41,493 bases of DNA from Candidatus Faecimonas gallistercoris (GTDB lineage: Bacteria > Bacillota_I > Bacilli_A > RF39 > UBA660), in contig DVGU01000006.1 of assembly GCA_018712565.1 (NCBI GenBank), positions 1-41,493 of the forward strand, written 5' to 3'. Shown here in pieces: positions 1 to 8,642 of the stretch; the first letter of the stretch is position 1; every line of letters starts with the position of its first letter. Both the position numbers and the translations under genes were made by a program. A model generated the notes under the pieces. It saw only the letters and a program-made list of their open reading frames with translations, was not told where the DNA came from and made no database searches.

Positions 1-141
1 AGAATCTTTTTTCTCTTCATAAAGCGATTGTTGCTTTTCTAAATAATGATTATATACTACTCTAGTACAACCAAATGTTTTGTGAATTAACTCTACTTGA
101 TTAGTTGTAGGATACAAACGAAACCGATAAGCTCTATACAT
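1..141 (-). CDS. tnpB: TnpB (IS200/IS605-family OrfB), N-terminal part, runs off the window
   Basis: Reading from the ATG at 141 leftwards gives 47 codons starting MYRAYRFRLYPTTNQ and continuing FGCTRVVYNHYLE. This is the characteristic N-terminal helix-turn-helix segment of IS605 OrfB/TnpB proteins. TnpB is an RNA-guided DNA nuclease encoded by IS200/IS605 elements and the ancestor of Cas12. A good ribosome site (AGGAGGAATCTT) precedes the ATG. The rest of the gene, including the RuvC-like catalytic domain, lies outside the window, so intactness cannot be judged. No tnpA is visible. The ORF was too short and partial for the supplied track. Confidence 0.8.
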   Translation of the reverse strand, partial: MYRAYRFRLYPTTNQVELIHKTFGCTRVVYNHYLEKQQSLYEEKKDS

Positions 142-243
142 AAGATTCCTCCTGATGAGAACACTATATAATGCATTTGTTCGTATGTCAACTGTTTTTT
201 ATCAAGTTTTCAAATTTGCATTTTGAGAAGCAAATTCCTAATA
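142..243 (-). mobile_element. Probable left end of the IS605-type element
   Basis: The ~100 bases between tnpB and the rpmF terminator carry a short hairpin: AATTTGC and GCAAATT around a ten-base loop, at about 213-236. IS200/IS605 elements have no terminal inverted repeats but carry subterminal hairpins recognised by TnpA, so this is where such a left end would sit. The exact boundary cannot be fixed from one copy. A 20-base string at 232-251 recurs at 8353-8372 and may mark a boundary or target. Confidence 0.4.
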
Positions 244-269
244 TATAAAAAGAAGCTTGTTTAAGCCTC
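244..269 (-). terminator. Intrinsic terminator of the rpmF operon
   Basis: On the minus strand the RNA GAGGCUU-AAAC-AAGCUUC forms a seven-pair stem (one G-U pair) followed by UUUUUAU. The 5' arm overlaps the last codons and stop codon of rpmF. Confidence 0.75.
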
Positions 270-467
270 TTTTACTTCTACAACATTTTTTCCTTTGTAG
301 TTTCCACATTTTGGACAAACTCTATGAGGTTTAATCATTTCTTTGCAATTAGGACATTTTACCATACCTGGAATTTCCATTGCATTATGACTTCTTCTCA
401 TTCTTTTTCTTGTCTTTGAAACTTTACGAAAAGGAACAGCAAACATTTGAATGTCTAATTTCATCAT
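261..467 (-). CDS. rpmF: Ribosomal protein bL32 with an L27-like N-terminal extension
   Basis: This is the large-subunit ribosomal protein L32. From [18 protein letters not shown] onward it matches the family, with a four-cysteine zinc ribbon (CPNC near residues 38-41, CPKC near 52-55). The family normally starts (M)AVPFR. Here the residues MMKLDIQMF precede AVPF. The longer start is supported by GAGGAG seven bases before the first ATG; the internal ATG before FAVPF has no ribosome site. The extension resembles the cleaved N-terminus of Firmicutes L27 (LQFF/A type) processed by the Prp protease, and cleavage after F would leave exactly the usual mature L32 start. It lies in an operon behind yceD, five bases downstream, the usual neighbour. 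Prp processing is inference. Confidence 0.95.
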   Translation of the reverse strand: MMKLDIQMFAVPFRKVSKTRKRMRRSHNAMEIPGMVKCPNCKEMIKPHRVCPKCGNYKGKNVVEVKEA

Positions 468-471
468 ATTA

Positions 472-957
472 TCACTCCTCTTTCATTTTATCTAATAACT
501 CACTAAATGGATTGTTATTGGTTGTTGGTTCGTTTTCACTCACTAATTTCCAACCATCCCCTTGAAATTTAGAAAAGTCTGTTACTTTTGTAAATTGCAG
601 AGGGACCTCTAGTACAATATTTTCCCATAAAATCATAAATATATCAAGAGTATTTTCGTTTTTTTTGCAATTTTCTTCTATAATGTCATCATATTCTATG
701 GAAAATGGATATTCAATCGGTTCTAGAGAAATCGAATCTTCTAATAACATTTTCCCTTTTATTTTACAATTTATACAATCTTGTTCTTCCGTCATATCTT
801 CATTTGCTGGGGATAAATAAACATATCCTTCCACTTTAATATTATCTAATTTTTTTATTCCAGTTGTTCCAAAATATTCACTTGGAATAGAATATTCATT
901 TGTAATATCAATTTTCTCTACAATATGACTATGTAAGGGTGTTAAATCAATATCCAT
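472..957 (-). CDS. yceD: YceD/DUF177 family protein
   Basis: This 161-residue protein has the DUF177 layout: a β-rich N-terminal half, a central CxxC (DCINCKIKG, about residues 60-68), then an acidic segment ending [16 protein letters not shown]. In bacteria DUF177/YceD is required for normal 23S rRNA accumulation, and its gene almost always lies directly upstream of rpmF, as here. A ribosome site (GAGGTGAT) precedes the ATG. The C-terminal tail [13 protein letters not shown] is the usual family ending. The assignment rests on motif recognition plus synteny and is strong; the molecular role is known only from homologues. Confidence 0.88.
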   Translation of the reverse strand: MDIDLTPLHSHIVEKIDITNEYSIPSEYFGTTGIKKLDNIKVEGYVYLSPANEDMTEEQDCINCKIKGKMLLEDSISLEPIEYPFSIEYDDIIEENCKKNENTLDIFMILWENIVLEVPLQFTKVTDFSKFQGDGWKLVSENEPTTNNNPFSELLDKMKEE

Positions 958-961
958 ATGA

Positions 962-1549
962 TCACCTCTGTTTTGGATTTAGTATTGCTACTTCTTTATT
1001 ATCTTCTACAATTTGAATTCTTCCATGATAATGTCTGATACTACCACTTTGCAAAGCACTTTGAATAGTCCAAATACGAACTGTATAATTTTTTTCTTCT
1101 AAAGCATCTACTTTTGTCTCTTTTAATGTTCCGCTTTGTAACTCGCTTAATGTATAGATTTCTGTCTTTTTATTATCTTCTCTAATTCCAATTCTAATTA
1201 TATCTTTAGGCATTTGATATTCACTACAATTTTCTTCAAATACAGTCTGTATATCATCTACTAACTTTATTGTATAATTTACAGGCATTGTCATGTTATT
1301 TTTGATTGTAAATGTATATGCTGTTGATGATAGACCTACGGCATCTGTTACAGGAGTAACCTTGGTTAAGTTTACTCTATCCCCTGTTTCTTCATGAAAA
1401 GTAATATCAAGGGACTCTGAACTATAGTCAATATTTCTTTCATTTTGAAATTTATAATATATATGATGCGTTGCGAATACTGCTAAGAATAAAATCAAGC
1501 AAATAATAATCGCACTTTTAATTCTTTCTTTTCTATAATTGTAATACAT
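962..1549 (-). CDS. Membrane-anchored extracytoplasmic protein of unknown function
   Basis: I do not recognise a named family. The 195-residue product has a short basic N-terminus, one strongly hydrophobic helix (about residues 11-28, AIIICLILFLAVFATHHIYY) and a β-rich outside domain with YTFTIKNNMTMPVNYTIKL, resembling an immunoglobulin-like fold. It lacks a lipobox and a sorting signal, so it is probably anchored by the N-terminal helix. It is the first gene of the yceD-rpmF operon, four bases from yceD, and follows a good promoter. The fold is an inference from strand-like patterns only. Confidence 0.7.
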   Translation of the reverse strand: MYYNYRKERIKSAIIICLILFLAVFATHHIYYKFQNERNIDYSSESLDITFHEETGDRVNLTKVTPVTDAVGLSSTAYTFTIKNNMTMPVNYTIKLVDDIQTVFEENCSEYQMPKDIIRIGIREDNKKTEIYTLSELQSGTLKETKVDALEEKNYTVRIWTIQSALQSGSIRHYHGRIQIVEDNKEVAILNPKQR

Positions 1550-1566
1550 AATACACCTCTTTTTAT

Positions 1567-1595
1567 ATGATAATATTTATCTTGTATTTCGTCAA
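1567..1595 (-). promoter_or_regulatory. SigmaA-type promoter for the rpmF operon
   Basis: The minus strand carries TTGACG, a 17-base spacer, then TATCAT, ending 17 bases before the ATG at 1549. It lies directly after the stop of the betaine-transporter gene, so the yceD-rpmF operon can be transcribed independently. Confidence 0.7.
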
Positions 1596-1601
1596 CTGAT
1601 T

Positions 1602-3170
1602 TTAAGAAGTTAAATTTGTTACACTTAGAAAATCTGTTGCGACTTTTTCAGGAGATTTTCCTAATTCATCTACTTGATAATTTAGATCTTGCATTACTTC
1701 ATCTGTTAAATAAGTTCCTAGGTTGTTTAATACTTCTTTTATTTCTGGGTATTTTTCTAGGGTTTCTTCCCTAATTAGGGGAATTGCATTATATGGAGGA
1801 AAGAAATTTTTATCATCTTCTAATACTACTAAATCAAATTTCTTTAATAGACCATCTGTTGTAAAAGCATCTATTACCTGGGCATCCCCGTTTATAAGGG
1901 CTGTATACCTTGGACTGCCATCAATACCAATGGTATCCTTAAATACCAATCCATATTCTTTTTCTAATCCAGGAAGTCCATCTTCTCTATTGATAAATTC
2001 AAGTGTTGGCGCAATTGTTAAATTTCTAGATACTTTTTTTAAGTCACTTATGGTTTTTAAATTATATTTTTTTGCTGTTTCTTTTGTTACTGCTAAGGCA
2101 TACGTATTGTTAAAGGCCATTTGATCTAATACTTCTACATTATATTTTTCTTTCATTTCTTTTTTTATTGTTTGATATACTTTTTCAGTATCTGATATTG
2201 GTTGATGTTTTAGAATATCTGTATAGTCAGTTCCAGCGTAGTCAATATATAAATCAATATTATCATTTGTTAAGGCTGAAAATACAACTTGTGCTCCTCC
2301 TAAATTACATTCATTTACTACTTCTATATTTGTATTACTTTCGATTGCATGAGCAGTCATATAGCATAATATTTCTTGTTCTGTAAAATCTTTACTTCCA
2401 ACGCGTACTACATTTTCTGTTTTCTTAGAAAAATCTATTTCATGTAAAAATAGTAAGGCTAGAATAATTATGGTAAATAGAATTATTAATTTGTTTCTAC
2501 GGCGTTCTTTTATTATTTTCTCTTTTGACTTTTTTTCTTGTTGGAGACTAATTGGTGTTACCAACTTTTCTATAGCTCCAAAGAAATAATCTACTAGTAA
2601 GGCTAAAATACAGGCAGGAATTGCTCCGGCTAGAATTTGATAGTTATTTACAGTACGAATTCCTGAAAATATTAAATAACCTAATCCTCCTCCACCGATG
2701 AAGGCAGCCATTGTCATTAAACCTACAGCACTAACAGAAGAAATTCTAACACCGGCCATAATAATTGGTAAAGCTTGTGGTATTTGTATCTTTGTTAGTA
2801 TCTGAGCCTTGGTAAGACCGATTCCCTTGGCTGCTTCTATAGTTGCTGGGGATATATTCGTAAGTCCTGTATAAGTATTTTTTATAATTGGTAGTAATGA
2901 GTATAATACAACTACAACAATGGCTGGTGCGGTACCAATTCCTAAAAAAGGAATCATAAAACCTAGTAAAGCCATACTGGGAATTGCCTGGGTAACACTG
3001 GTAATTCCTAATACTGGTTTGTTTAACTTTTGTTTATAATTTATTAAAATACCAATGGGTACTCCTATAATAATCGCAATCACTAATGCTAGAGAAGTCA
3101 ATTTAATATGTTCAATACATAAAGAGATAATCTGACTTTTATTATCTATAAAATAATCTATTAACTCCAT
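1602..3170 (-). CDS. Glycine betaine/carnitine/choline ABC importer, permease fused to substrate-binding protein
   Basis: The 522-residue protein is an OpuC/ProWX-type fusion. Residues ~1-215 form the multi-helix permease with the ABC-permease EAA-like loop (EAAKGIGLTKAQI, about residue 112). A further helix sits near 228-244. Residues ~255-520 are the periplasmic-type binding domain, beginning VRVGSKDFTEQEIL, as in OpuBC/ProX proteins. Fusion of these parts is well known in Bacillota. The partner ATPase gene lies directly upstream and its end overlaps this start. The likely role is uptake of quaternary ammonium osmoprotectants; the exact substrate cannot be read from sequence. Confidence 0.9.
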   Translation of the reverse strand: MELIDYFIDNKSQIISLCIEHIKLTSLALVIAIIIGVPIGILINYKQKLNKPVLGITSVTQAIPSMALLGFMIPFLGIGTAPAIVVVVLYSLLPIIKNTYTGLTNISPATIEAAKGIGLTKAQILTKIQIPQALPIIMAGVRISSVSAVGLMTMAAFIGGGGLGYLIFSGIRTVNNYQILAGAIPACILALLVDYFFGAIEKLVTPISLQQEKKSKEKIIKERRRNKLIILFTIIILALLFLHEIDFSKKTENVVRVGSKDFTEQEILCYMTAHAIESNTNIEVVNECNLGGAQVVFSALTNDNIDLYIDYAGTDYTDILKHQPISDTEKVYQTIKKEMKEKYNVEVLDQMAFNNTYALAVTKETAKKYNLKTISDLKKVSRNLTIAPTLEFINREDGLPGLEKEYGLVFKDTIGIDGSPRYTALINGDAQVIDAFTTDGLLKKFDLVVLEDDKNFFPPYNAIPLIREETLEKYPEIKEVLNNLGTYLTDEVMQDLNYQVDELGKSPEKVATDFLSVTNLTS

Positions 3171-4288
3171 TATTCATCCTCCTCTACAAATTGCTGACTT
3201 AAGGCTGTAATTAAACTACTTCTGGTAATTAATCCTGTTAGATGATTTTTTCTATCTACTACAGGAATTGTTGCTGACTTGGTATTTTTAATTAATTTAG
3301 CTAAGTCTACTATAGAGTCCTTTTCTTGAACAGATACAAAGTCTCTTTCTATTACATCTTTTATCTTTTTACCTTTATGATTTTTTAAACTTAGACTCTC
3401 GGCATAAAGAATACCAATTAATTTTTTCTCATCATCAACAACCATTAGGCTATCTACTTTGGTCATACGCATTTTATTAATGCAGTAGAATTTTGAGTCC
3501 TCTTCTTTACATGTAATTGGACGAGTTATCATAATATCTTTTACTTTAATAAATTCTGGAGAATTCCAAATTCTTTTATTTCCAACAAATTCTTTTACGA
3601 AATCATTGGCAGGATATTTTAAGATTTTTTCTGGAGTGTCATATTGTACTAATTCTCCTTGTTCCATAATGGCTATTTTATCAGCTAGTTTGATTGCTTC
3701 ATCCATATCATGAGTAACAAAGACAATCGTTTTATGAAATTTTCTTTGTAATTTTAAAAGTTCATCTTGTAGACTGGTTCTACTCATAGGATCTAGGGCA
3801 CTGAATGGTTCATCCATTAAGATAATTTTAGGATCTGTCATAAACGCTCTAGCAATTCCAATTCTTTGTAATTGTCCTCCTGATAATTCATTAGGATAAC
3901 GTTCTAATAGTTTTTCATCTAGGTCAACCATCTTCATCATTTCTTTGACGCGACTTGCTCGTTTTTCGGCTGGCATTTTTTCAATCTTGGCAATAATTTC
4001 AATGTTCTCTCTAATTGTCATATGTGAAAATAAGCCGGTTTGTTGGATCACGTAACCCATTTTTCTTCTTAATTTAATATCATTTATATTTTTTATATTT
4101 TGTTTATTAATTGTAATTTCACCGGTTGTGGGAGATATTAATTTATTAATCATTTTTAATGTTGTTGTTTTTCCACAGCCGGATTCTCCTATTAGACATA
4201 CTAAATTTCCATCTTCTATAGTAAAGGAGATATCTTTTAATACTGTAGTGTTTTTATAACTTTTACTCACATTCTTAAATACAATCAA
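3170..4288 (-). CDS. Betaine/choline-type ABC importer ATPase with CBS domains
   Basis: This is the OpuCA-like energising subunit, 372 residues. It has Walker A GESGCGKTT (about residues 34-42), signature LSGGQ, Walker B ILMDEPFSALD and switch VTHD. Two CBS domains fill residues ~250-365 (IMITRPITC, and VIERDFVSVQ near 314). In OpuA-type systems CBS domains sense ionic strength or cyclic di-AMP. The start is TTG at 4288, placed by GGAGGAG seven bases upstream; there is no better ATG. It overlaps the permease start by one base, so translation is coupled. Function is secure at family level. Confidence 0.92.
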   Translation of the reverse strand: MIVFKNVSKSYKNTTVLKDISFTIEDGNLVCLIGESGCGKTTTLKMINKLISPTTGEITINKQNIKNINDIKLRRKMGYVIQQTGLFSHMTIRENIEIIAKIEKMPAEKRASRVKEMMKMVDLDEKLLERYPNELSGGQLQRIGIARAFMTDPKIILMDEPFSALDPMSRTSLQDELLKLQRKFHKTIVFVTHDMDEAIKLADKIAIMEQGELVQYDTPEKILKYPANDFVKEFVGNKRIWNSPEFIKVKDIMITRPITCKEEDSKFYCINKMRMTKVDSLMVVDDEKKLIGILYAESLSLKNHKGKKIKDVIERDFVSVQEKDSIVDLAKLIKNTKSATIPVVDRKNHLTGLITRSSLITALSQQFVEEDE

Positions 4289-4317
4289 GTTTACTCCTCC
4301 TATTCTTTTACTTTTTC

Positions 4318-4323
4318 ATTATA
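4318..4323 (-). promoter_or_regulatory. Probable -10 box for the betaine transporter operon
   Basis: A perfect TATAAT lies 30 bases upstream of the TTG start, after the upstream terminator. No convincing -35 box is seen at 16-18 bases, so an activator or a weak promoter is possible. Confidence 0.45.
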
Positions 4324-4360
4324 ACATGTTTTACTAAAAGAGTTTACTTTTTTCATAAAT

Positions 4361-4404
4361 AAAAAGGCTATTTACAAAATTTACTTTGTATCTTGCCCTT
4401 TTAT
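4361..4404 (-). terminator. Intrinsic terminator after the NatB-like gene
   Basis: On the minus strand, AAAAGGGC and GCCTTTTT enclose an inner UACAAA/UUUGUA stem, followed by a T-rich run. Because the arms are A- and T-rich it could work in both directions. Confidence 0.6.
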
Positions 4405-4484
4405 TGACTATGTTAGTTTCTTTTATACTTTTCAATATTTCTTATTCTTCTAGATTCATTAGTATATCTAGTGTTATTTTTCTA

Positions 4485-5789
4485 TTATATATCTTTACTT
4501 TTGATAGCTTTCGCAAATCTTGTCCAAATCTTTTCATTCGAATAATTTAGTATTCCTATTTTGTATATTTTTAGACCATATCTTGTCATTAAAAAGATGG
4601 TTAATATTAAAATTAGAATAGAGATAACTACATCTATCATAGTAATTTGACCAAGAATATATAGAGATGGTGCAATTAAACATGATAAAAATGGTATGTA
4701 GGATAATACTCTAATAAATGTAGAACCATTAAACATTCCAGCCATAATAGCTAAGTAATAACCTGCAAGTAATACTAACATGATTGGGGTTTGTATTTGA
4801 CTGAAATCTTCCATATTGGTGGTCATAGATGCTAGGATTCCGGCAATTAGTGAATAAGCAATAAATGATAAAACCATTAAAATAATTACTGCTGGTAGAA
4901 GTGTTAATACTTTATTTATAAAACCTGATTGTAAGGTTGCAGTTAACAAAGTATCGACATTGGGATCTATTTGTAATTGTCCTTTAGTACTGATTAATAT
5001 ACCAAGAACTGAATATATTACTAATAATATTGCTTGTATTAAAATAAAGATGTTGCTTGCTAGTACTTTGGAGAATAGATGAACTTTGGGACTTACATTA
5101 GAAATTATTATTTCCATACTCTTAGTTGTCTTTTCTTCACATATTTCTCCACCTATCATTTGAACTAGGAAAATAATTAACATAAAAAATGGTAATATCA
5201 ATGTTGGAAATACTGTTCCCATGACCATTTCCATATTTTCATCGACACTTTTTTCATTACTTAGTACTACTCTTTCTATTTCCATTGGGGAAGATATTTT
5301 AGCAAGTAGTGTGGGATCTGTATTGGTCTTTGTTAGGGCTACATTTGTTTTGGTGTTATTTAACCCCTGGGTAATATATTGATAGGTTGTATTGTCTATT
5401 TTTTCATTACTGATAATCTTTGATGATACAAAATTTTCTTCGTCATTATTAAAGATGATAGCTATTTGATTATCTTTTAATTTTTTCTTTAATTTTTCTT
5501 CGTTTTGTGTTGACTCTTTTACTGTTATTTTTCCAGTATCTTCTTCTTTCGTTAGAGTATTCATTGATTCTTTAAATACTTGATAAGATACTTCTGTATT
5601 ATCTATTACTAATATCTTTACTTCTTTATTAAAATCTCCTCCAAAGAATGAAATAATCGAGTTTATATTTATTAAAGCAATAACTACTATTGCTAGCATG
5701 ATATTAATTCCTAAAAACCATTTTGATTTTATCTTTTTATTTAAGCTTTGTTTTGTTAAAAACGAGAACTTCCTACTCATGAAGTCCAC
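4485..5789 (-). CDS. ABC-2 type exporter permease, NatB/YhaP-like
   Basis: This 434-residue membrane subunit has one N-terminal helix (about 25-50), a large extracellular domain (about 55-190, with IAIIFNNDEENF), then five or six helices. A conserved GGEICEEKTTKSMEIIISNVSP motif near residue 215 is typical of ABC-2/NatB proteins. It overlaps the ATPase gene by 17 bases. Homologues export Na+ or antimicrobial compounds; B. subtilis NatAB and YhaQP are the closest named models I can suggest. The substrate is not determinable here. Confidence 0.85.
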   Translation of the reverse strand: MDFMSRKFSFLTKQSLNKKIKSKWFLGINIMLAIVVIALININSIISFFGGDFNKEVKILVIDNTEVSYQVFKESMNTLTKEEDTGKITVKESTQNEEKLKKKLKDNQIAIIFNNDEENFVSSKIISNEKIDNTTYQYITQGLNNTKTNVALTKTNTDPTLLAKISSPMEIERVVLSNEKSVDENMEMVMGTVFPTLILPFFMLIIFLVQMIGGEICEEKTTKSMEIIISNVSPKVHLFSKVLASNIFILIQAILLVIYSVLGILISTKGQLQIDPNVDTLLTATLQSGFINKVLTLLPAVIILMVLSFIAYSLIAGILASMTTNMEDFSQIQTPIMLVLLAGYYLAIMAGMFNGSTFIRVLSYIPFLSCLIAPSLYILGQITMIDVVISILILILTIFLMTRYGLKIYKIGILNYSNEKIWTRFAKAIKSKDI

Positions 5790-6669
5790 CTACTTTCGCA
5801 ATAAATATTTCGTTTAGTGTTGGTTCTGCTACATCATATTTCGTAATATCTTTATCTTTGATTTTAGCAAATACTTCTTTCGCAACACTTTCTTGTTCTA
5901 TTTTTACCATATACTCTTCTTTTTGCTTGGTAACAGAAATTACACCTTTTATTTTTTCTATTTCTTTTAATGGCAGATTTTTTCCCCGGATTATTATATT
6001 TTTCTTTTTATATTCTTTTTTTATATCTTTTACATATCCATCAACTATTGGCTTTCCTTTGACTAAGATAATTAATTTTTCACAGAAGGCATCGATATGC
6101 TCCATTTGATGAGAGGAAAATATAATAGAGCAACCTTCTTTTTGTAATTTATAAATTGCTTTTTTCATTAGTTCTACATTGATAGGGTCTAGTCCTGTAA
6201 ATGGTTCATCTAATATTAGTAGTTTGGGATGATGTAGGACGGCTGAAATAAATTGTATTTTTTGTTGATTACCTTTTGATAATTCTTTTATTTTTCTATT
6301 TTCATAATTTTCTATTTGAAATTCTTTTAACCATTTTTTAATTTCTTTTTCTATTTGTTTTTCACTCATTCCTTTTAATACACCATAAAATATTAGTTGT
6401 TCTTTTACAGTCATTTTAGTAAGAAGACTTCTTTCTTCTGTTACAAAACCAATTTTATCTGTAATAGAATAATCAATATACTTTCCATCTAATAAGACTT
6501 TTCCTTCAGTTGCTTCTAATAATCCCATGATGATTCGAAATGTAGTTGTTTTTCCAGCTCCATTTTCTCCAAGTAGACCAAATATTTCTCCATCTTTTAC
6601 TTCAAAAGATAAGTTGTCTACTGCCTTATTTTTTCCATAATACTTTACTATATTTTTTACTTGTAGCAT
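5773..6669 (-). CDS. ABC exporter ATPase, NatA/YhaQ-like
   Basis: The 298-residue ATPase has Walker A LLGENGAGKTTT (about residues 33-44), Q-loop region FVTEERSL, signature LSKGNQQK, Walker B LLILDEPFTGLD and switch FSSHQ. The Q-loop with 'EERSL' and the signature LSKGN are the YhaQ/NatA-type variants. It is followed by a ~90-residue C-terminal extension typical of ABC-2 exporters. It is the first gene of a two-gene operon with the permease; a ribosome site (GGGAGGAG) precedes the ATG. It powers export by the adjacent permease. Confidence 0.88.
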   Translation of the reverse strand: MLQVKNIVKYYGKNKAVDNLSFEVKDGEIFGLLGENGAGKTTTFRIIMGLLEATEGKVLLDGKYIDYSITDKIGFVTEERSLLTKMTVKEQLIFYGVLKGMSEKQIEKEIKKWLKEFQIENYENRKIKELSKGNQQKIQFISAVLHHPKLLILDEPFTGLDPINVELMKKAIYKLQKEGCSIIFSSHQMEHIDAFCEKLIILVKGKPIVDGYVKDIKKEYKKKNIIIRGKNLPLKEIEKIKGVISVTKQKEEYMVKIEQESVAKEVFAKIKDKDITKYDVAEPTLNEIFIAKVGGLHE

Positions 6670-6740
6670 AATTTACTCCTCCCTACTTATATTCTACCAT
6701 TTTTCTTTAGGGTTTCCTATGATTCTTATAAGAAAATATG

Positions 6741-6778
6741 AAAAAAGTGACTGTTTTATTTGTTTCAGTCACTTTACT
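6741..6778 (-). terminator. Intrinsic terminator of the M18 aminopeptidase gene
   Basis: On the minus strand, AAAGTGACTG pairs perfectly with CAGTCACTTT across a 12-base loop and is followed by TTT. It separates the aminopeptidase from the exporter operon. Confidence 0.8.
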
Positions 6779-6803
6779 TTAGTTTTTCTCTAGTAGTTTT
6801 ATA

Positions 6804-8192
6804 TTAGGCATTTTTTAAGAAAGCAATATATCCTCGATAAGCTTCGTAGATATCAGCTTTGCTAGTTACTTCCCATGGTGCATGCATACTTAGTACTCCG
6901 ACTCCACAGTCGATTACTTCTACATTATAATTGGCTAGGATATAAGCAATGGTTCCTCCTCCACCGATATCTACTTTACCAAGTTCTGATACTTGGAAAG
7001 ATACATTGGCATTATCCATGATGTTTCTTAGTTCAGCAATATATTCGGCATTGGCATCATTACTACCACTTTTACCACGAGATCCAGTGAATTTACAGAA
7101 TACAACACCTTGTCCGAATTCAGAGGCATTTCTTTTATCCATGGCAGATTTATATAGAGGATCATAGGCAGCATTAACATCACTAGATAACATTTTAGAA
7201 TGATTTAGAACTCTTCTTACTGCTAATGGTGAATCATTTCCCATTAAAGCACAAATTTCAGCAATCGCATTATCATAGAAATGAGAGCACATTCCTGTTG
7301 CGCCAACGCTTCCGATTTCTTCTTTATCTACTAAAATACAACTTAGCGTTTTTTGGGTATCCTCTACTTCTAAAAATGCTTCTAAAGAAGTATAAGCACA
7401 AACTCTATCATCTTGACCATAAGCCATCACCATACTTTTATCTAATCCGAAATCTCTAGCCTGTCCCGCTGGTACTGCTTCTATTTCAGCAGATAGAAAA
7501 TCATCTTCTTCTATATCATATTTTTCTTTTAATAAGTTTAAGATATTTTGTTTTACTGCTTCTTTTTCATCTTTGGTATCTGTTTTAAGTGGCTTATTTC
7601 CGATGATAATATCTAGGTCTTCTCCTTCAATTAATTTAGAACCTTCTTTTTTCATTTGTTCTTGTGCTAAGTGAGGTAATAAATCGGTAATTCCTACTAC
7701 AGGTTCTTCCTCATTTTCTCCTAATGATATTTCGATTTTACTACCATCTTTCTTTACTACAACACCATGTAAAGATAAAGGTAGGGTTACCCATTGATAT
7801 TTTTTGATTCCCCCATAATAGTGAGTATCAAAGTAAGCAAAGCCATCACTTTCATATAAGGCATTGGCTTTTAGGTCTATTCTTGGAGAATCTATGTGAG
7901 CTCCTAAAATATTCATGCCTTCTGTAATAGGTCTTGTTCCAATATTAAATAAAGCTACTGCTTTTCCTTTGTTGTTGACATAAATTTTATCTCCCGGTAG
8001 AATACGATTATTATTTTTGATATACTCTTCTAAGTCTTTATATCCTTTTTGCTCTGCACGCTTAATAATTTCTTTTGTTGCTTCTCTTTCTGTTTTAGAT
8101 ATGGTTAAAAAGCTTTTATAATCTTCACAGATTTCATTTAATTTAACTAAATCTTCTTCTGTATACTTCAACCATGCATTTTTCTTTTTCAC
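6804..8192 (-). CDS. M18-family zinc aminopeptidase
   Basis: This 462-residue metallopeptidase releases N-terminal residues from peptides in the cytoplasm. M18 hallmarks are visible: LGAHIDSPRIDLK (first metal histidine and aspartate, about residue 95), the QDDRVCAYTSLEA segment carrying a metal aspartate, DKEEIGSVGATG (catalytic and metal glutamates) and the C-terminal MHAPWEV metal histidine. The length matches bacterial M18 enzymes. The start is GTG at 8192 with GGGAG upstream; no ATG is better placed. It is transcribed alone, between an AT-rich spacer and its own terminator. Substrate preference (acidic or neutral residues) is unresolved. Confidence 0.92.
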   Translation of the reverse strand: MKKKNAWLKYTEEDLVKLNEICEDYKSFLTISKTEREATKEIIKRAEQKGYKDLEEYIKNNNRILPGDKIYVNNKGKAVALFNIGTRPITEGMNILGAHIDSPRIDLKANALYESDGFAYFDTHYYGGIKKYQWVTLPLSLHGVVVKKDGSKIEISLGENEEEPVVGITDLLPHLAQEQMKKEGSKLIEGEDLDIIIGNKPLKTDTKDEKEAVKQNILNLLKEKYDIEEDDFLSAEIEAVPAGQARDFGLDKSMVMAYGQDDRVCAYTSLEAFLEVEDTQKTLSCILVDKEEIGSVGATGMCSHFYDNAIAEICALMGNDSPLAVRRVLNHSKMLSSDVNAAYDPLYKSAMDKRNASEFGQGVVFCKFTGSRGKSGSNDANAEYIAELRNIMDNANVSFQVSELGKVDIGGGGTIAYILANYNVEVIDCGVGVLSMHAPWEVTSKADIYEAYRGYIAFLKNA

Positions 8193-8642
8193 TTTATCAC
8201 GCTCCCTATTATTTAGTATATCACTTTTTTATTATCATATAAATTCTATTTTCTTTTTTTATTTAAAAATATCGTCTGAATTACATAACGAACATCTTAG
8301 AATACTTCTTTTCAAAAGAGATACTCTATATAAATTTTTTATTTATAAAACTAAATTCCTAATATATAAAAATATGCGGAATATTTAACATTTAGAAGGT
8401 TGATACTATATACCTGTAATGTGACAGAACATTTCAAAATATGAGTTTATTAGAAGCTTGTTAAATATTCCGAGTATTATTTTAGCCATTTATTTTCTAT
8501 CGTCAAATGAGCAATTTTAAAAGTTGAAGTTATATAGGAAATACTTTATCTGTTTTAATCTTTTATTTTTTTATTTTTGGGGACTATTTAACTTTCATTT
8601 TTTCTTTTTTTAATATATGATATAGAAAAGGATGTAATTATT
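8193..8642. other. Divergent intergenic region with an inverted-repeat element
   Basis: 450 bases contain no credible gene. The left part carries a possible aminopeptidase promoter (-10 TATACT at 8215-8220, minus strand). The middle holds a 20-base string (8353-8372) shared with 232-251, and a 96-base segment bounded by perfect 13-base inverted repeats. The right part is T-rich and contains a ribosome site (AAAAGGATG) for the plus-strand gene at 8643. Confidence 0.6.
8377..8472. repeat. 96-bp element with perfect 13-bp terminal inverted repeats
   Basis: CGGAATATTTAAC (8377-8389) is matched exactly by GTTAAATATTCCG (8460-8472) around a 70-base interior that is less AT-rich than its flanks. 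No ORF is present. It could be a miniature mobile element, or a long-stem RNA whose minus-strand form is followed by T-rich sequence. Confidence 0.6.
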
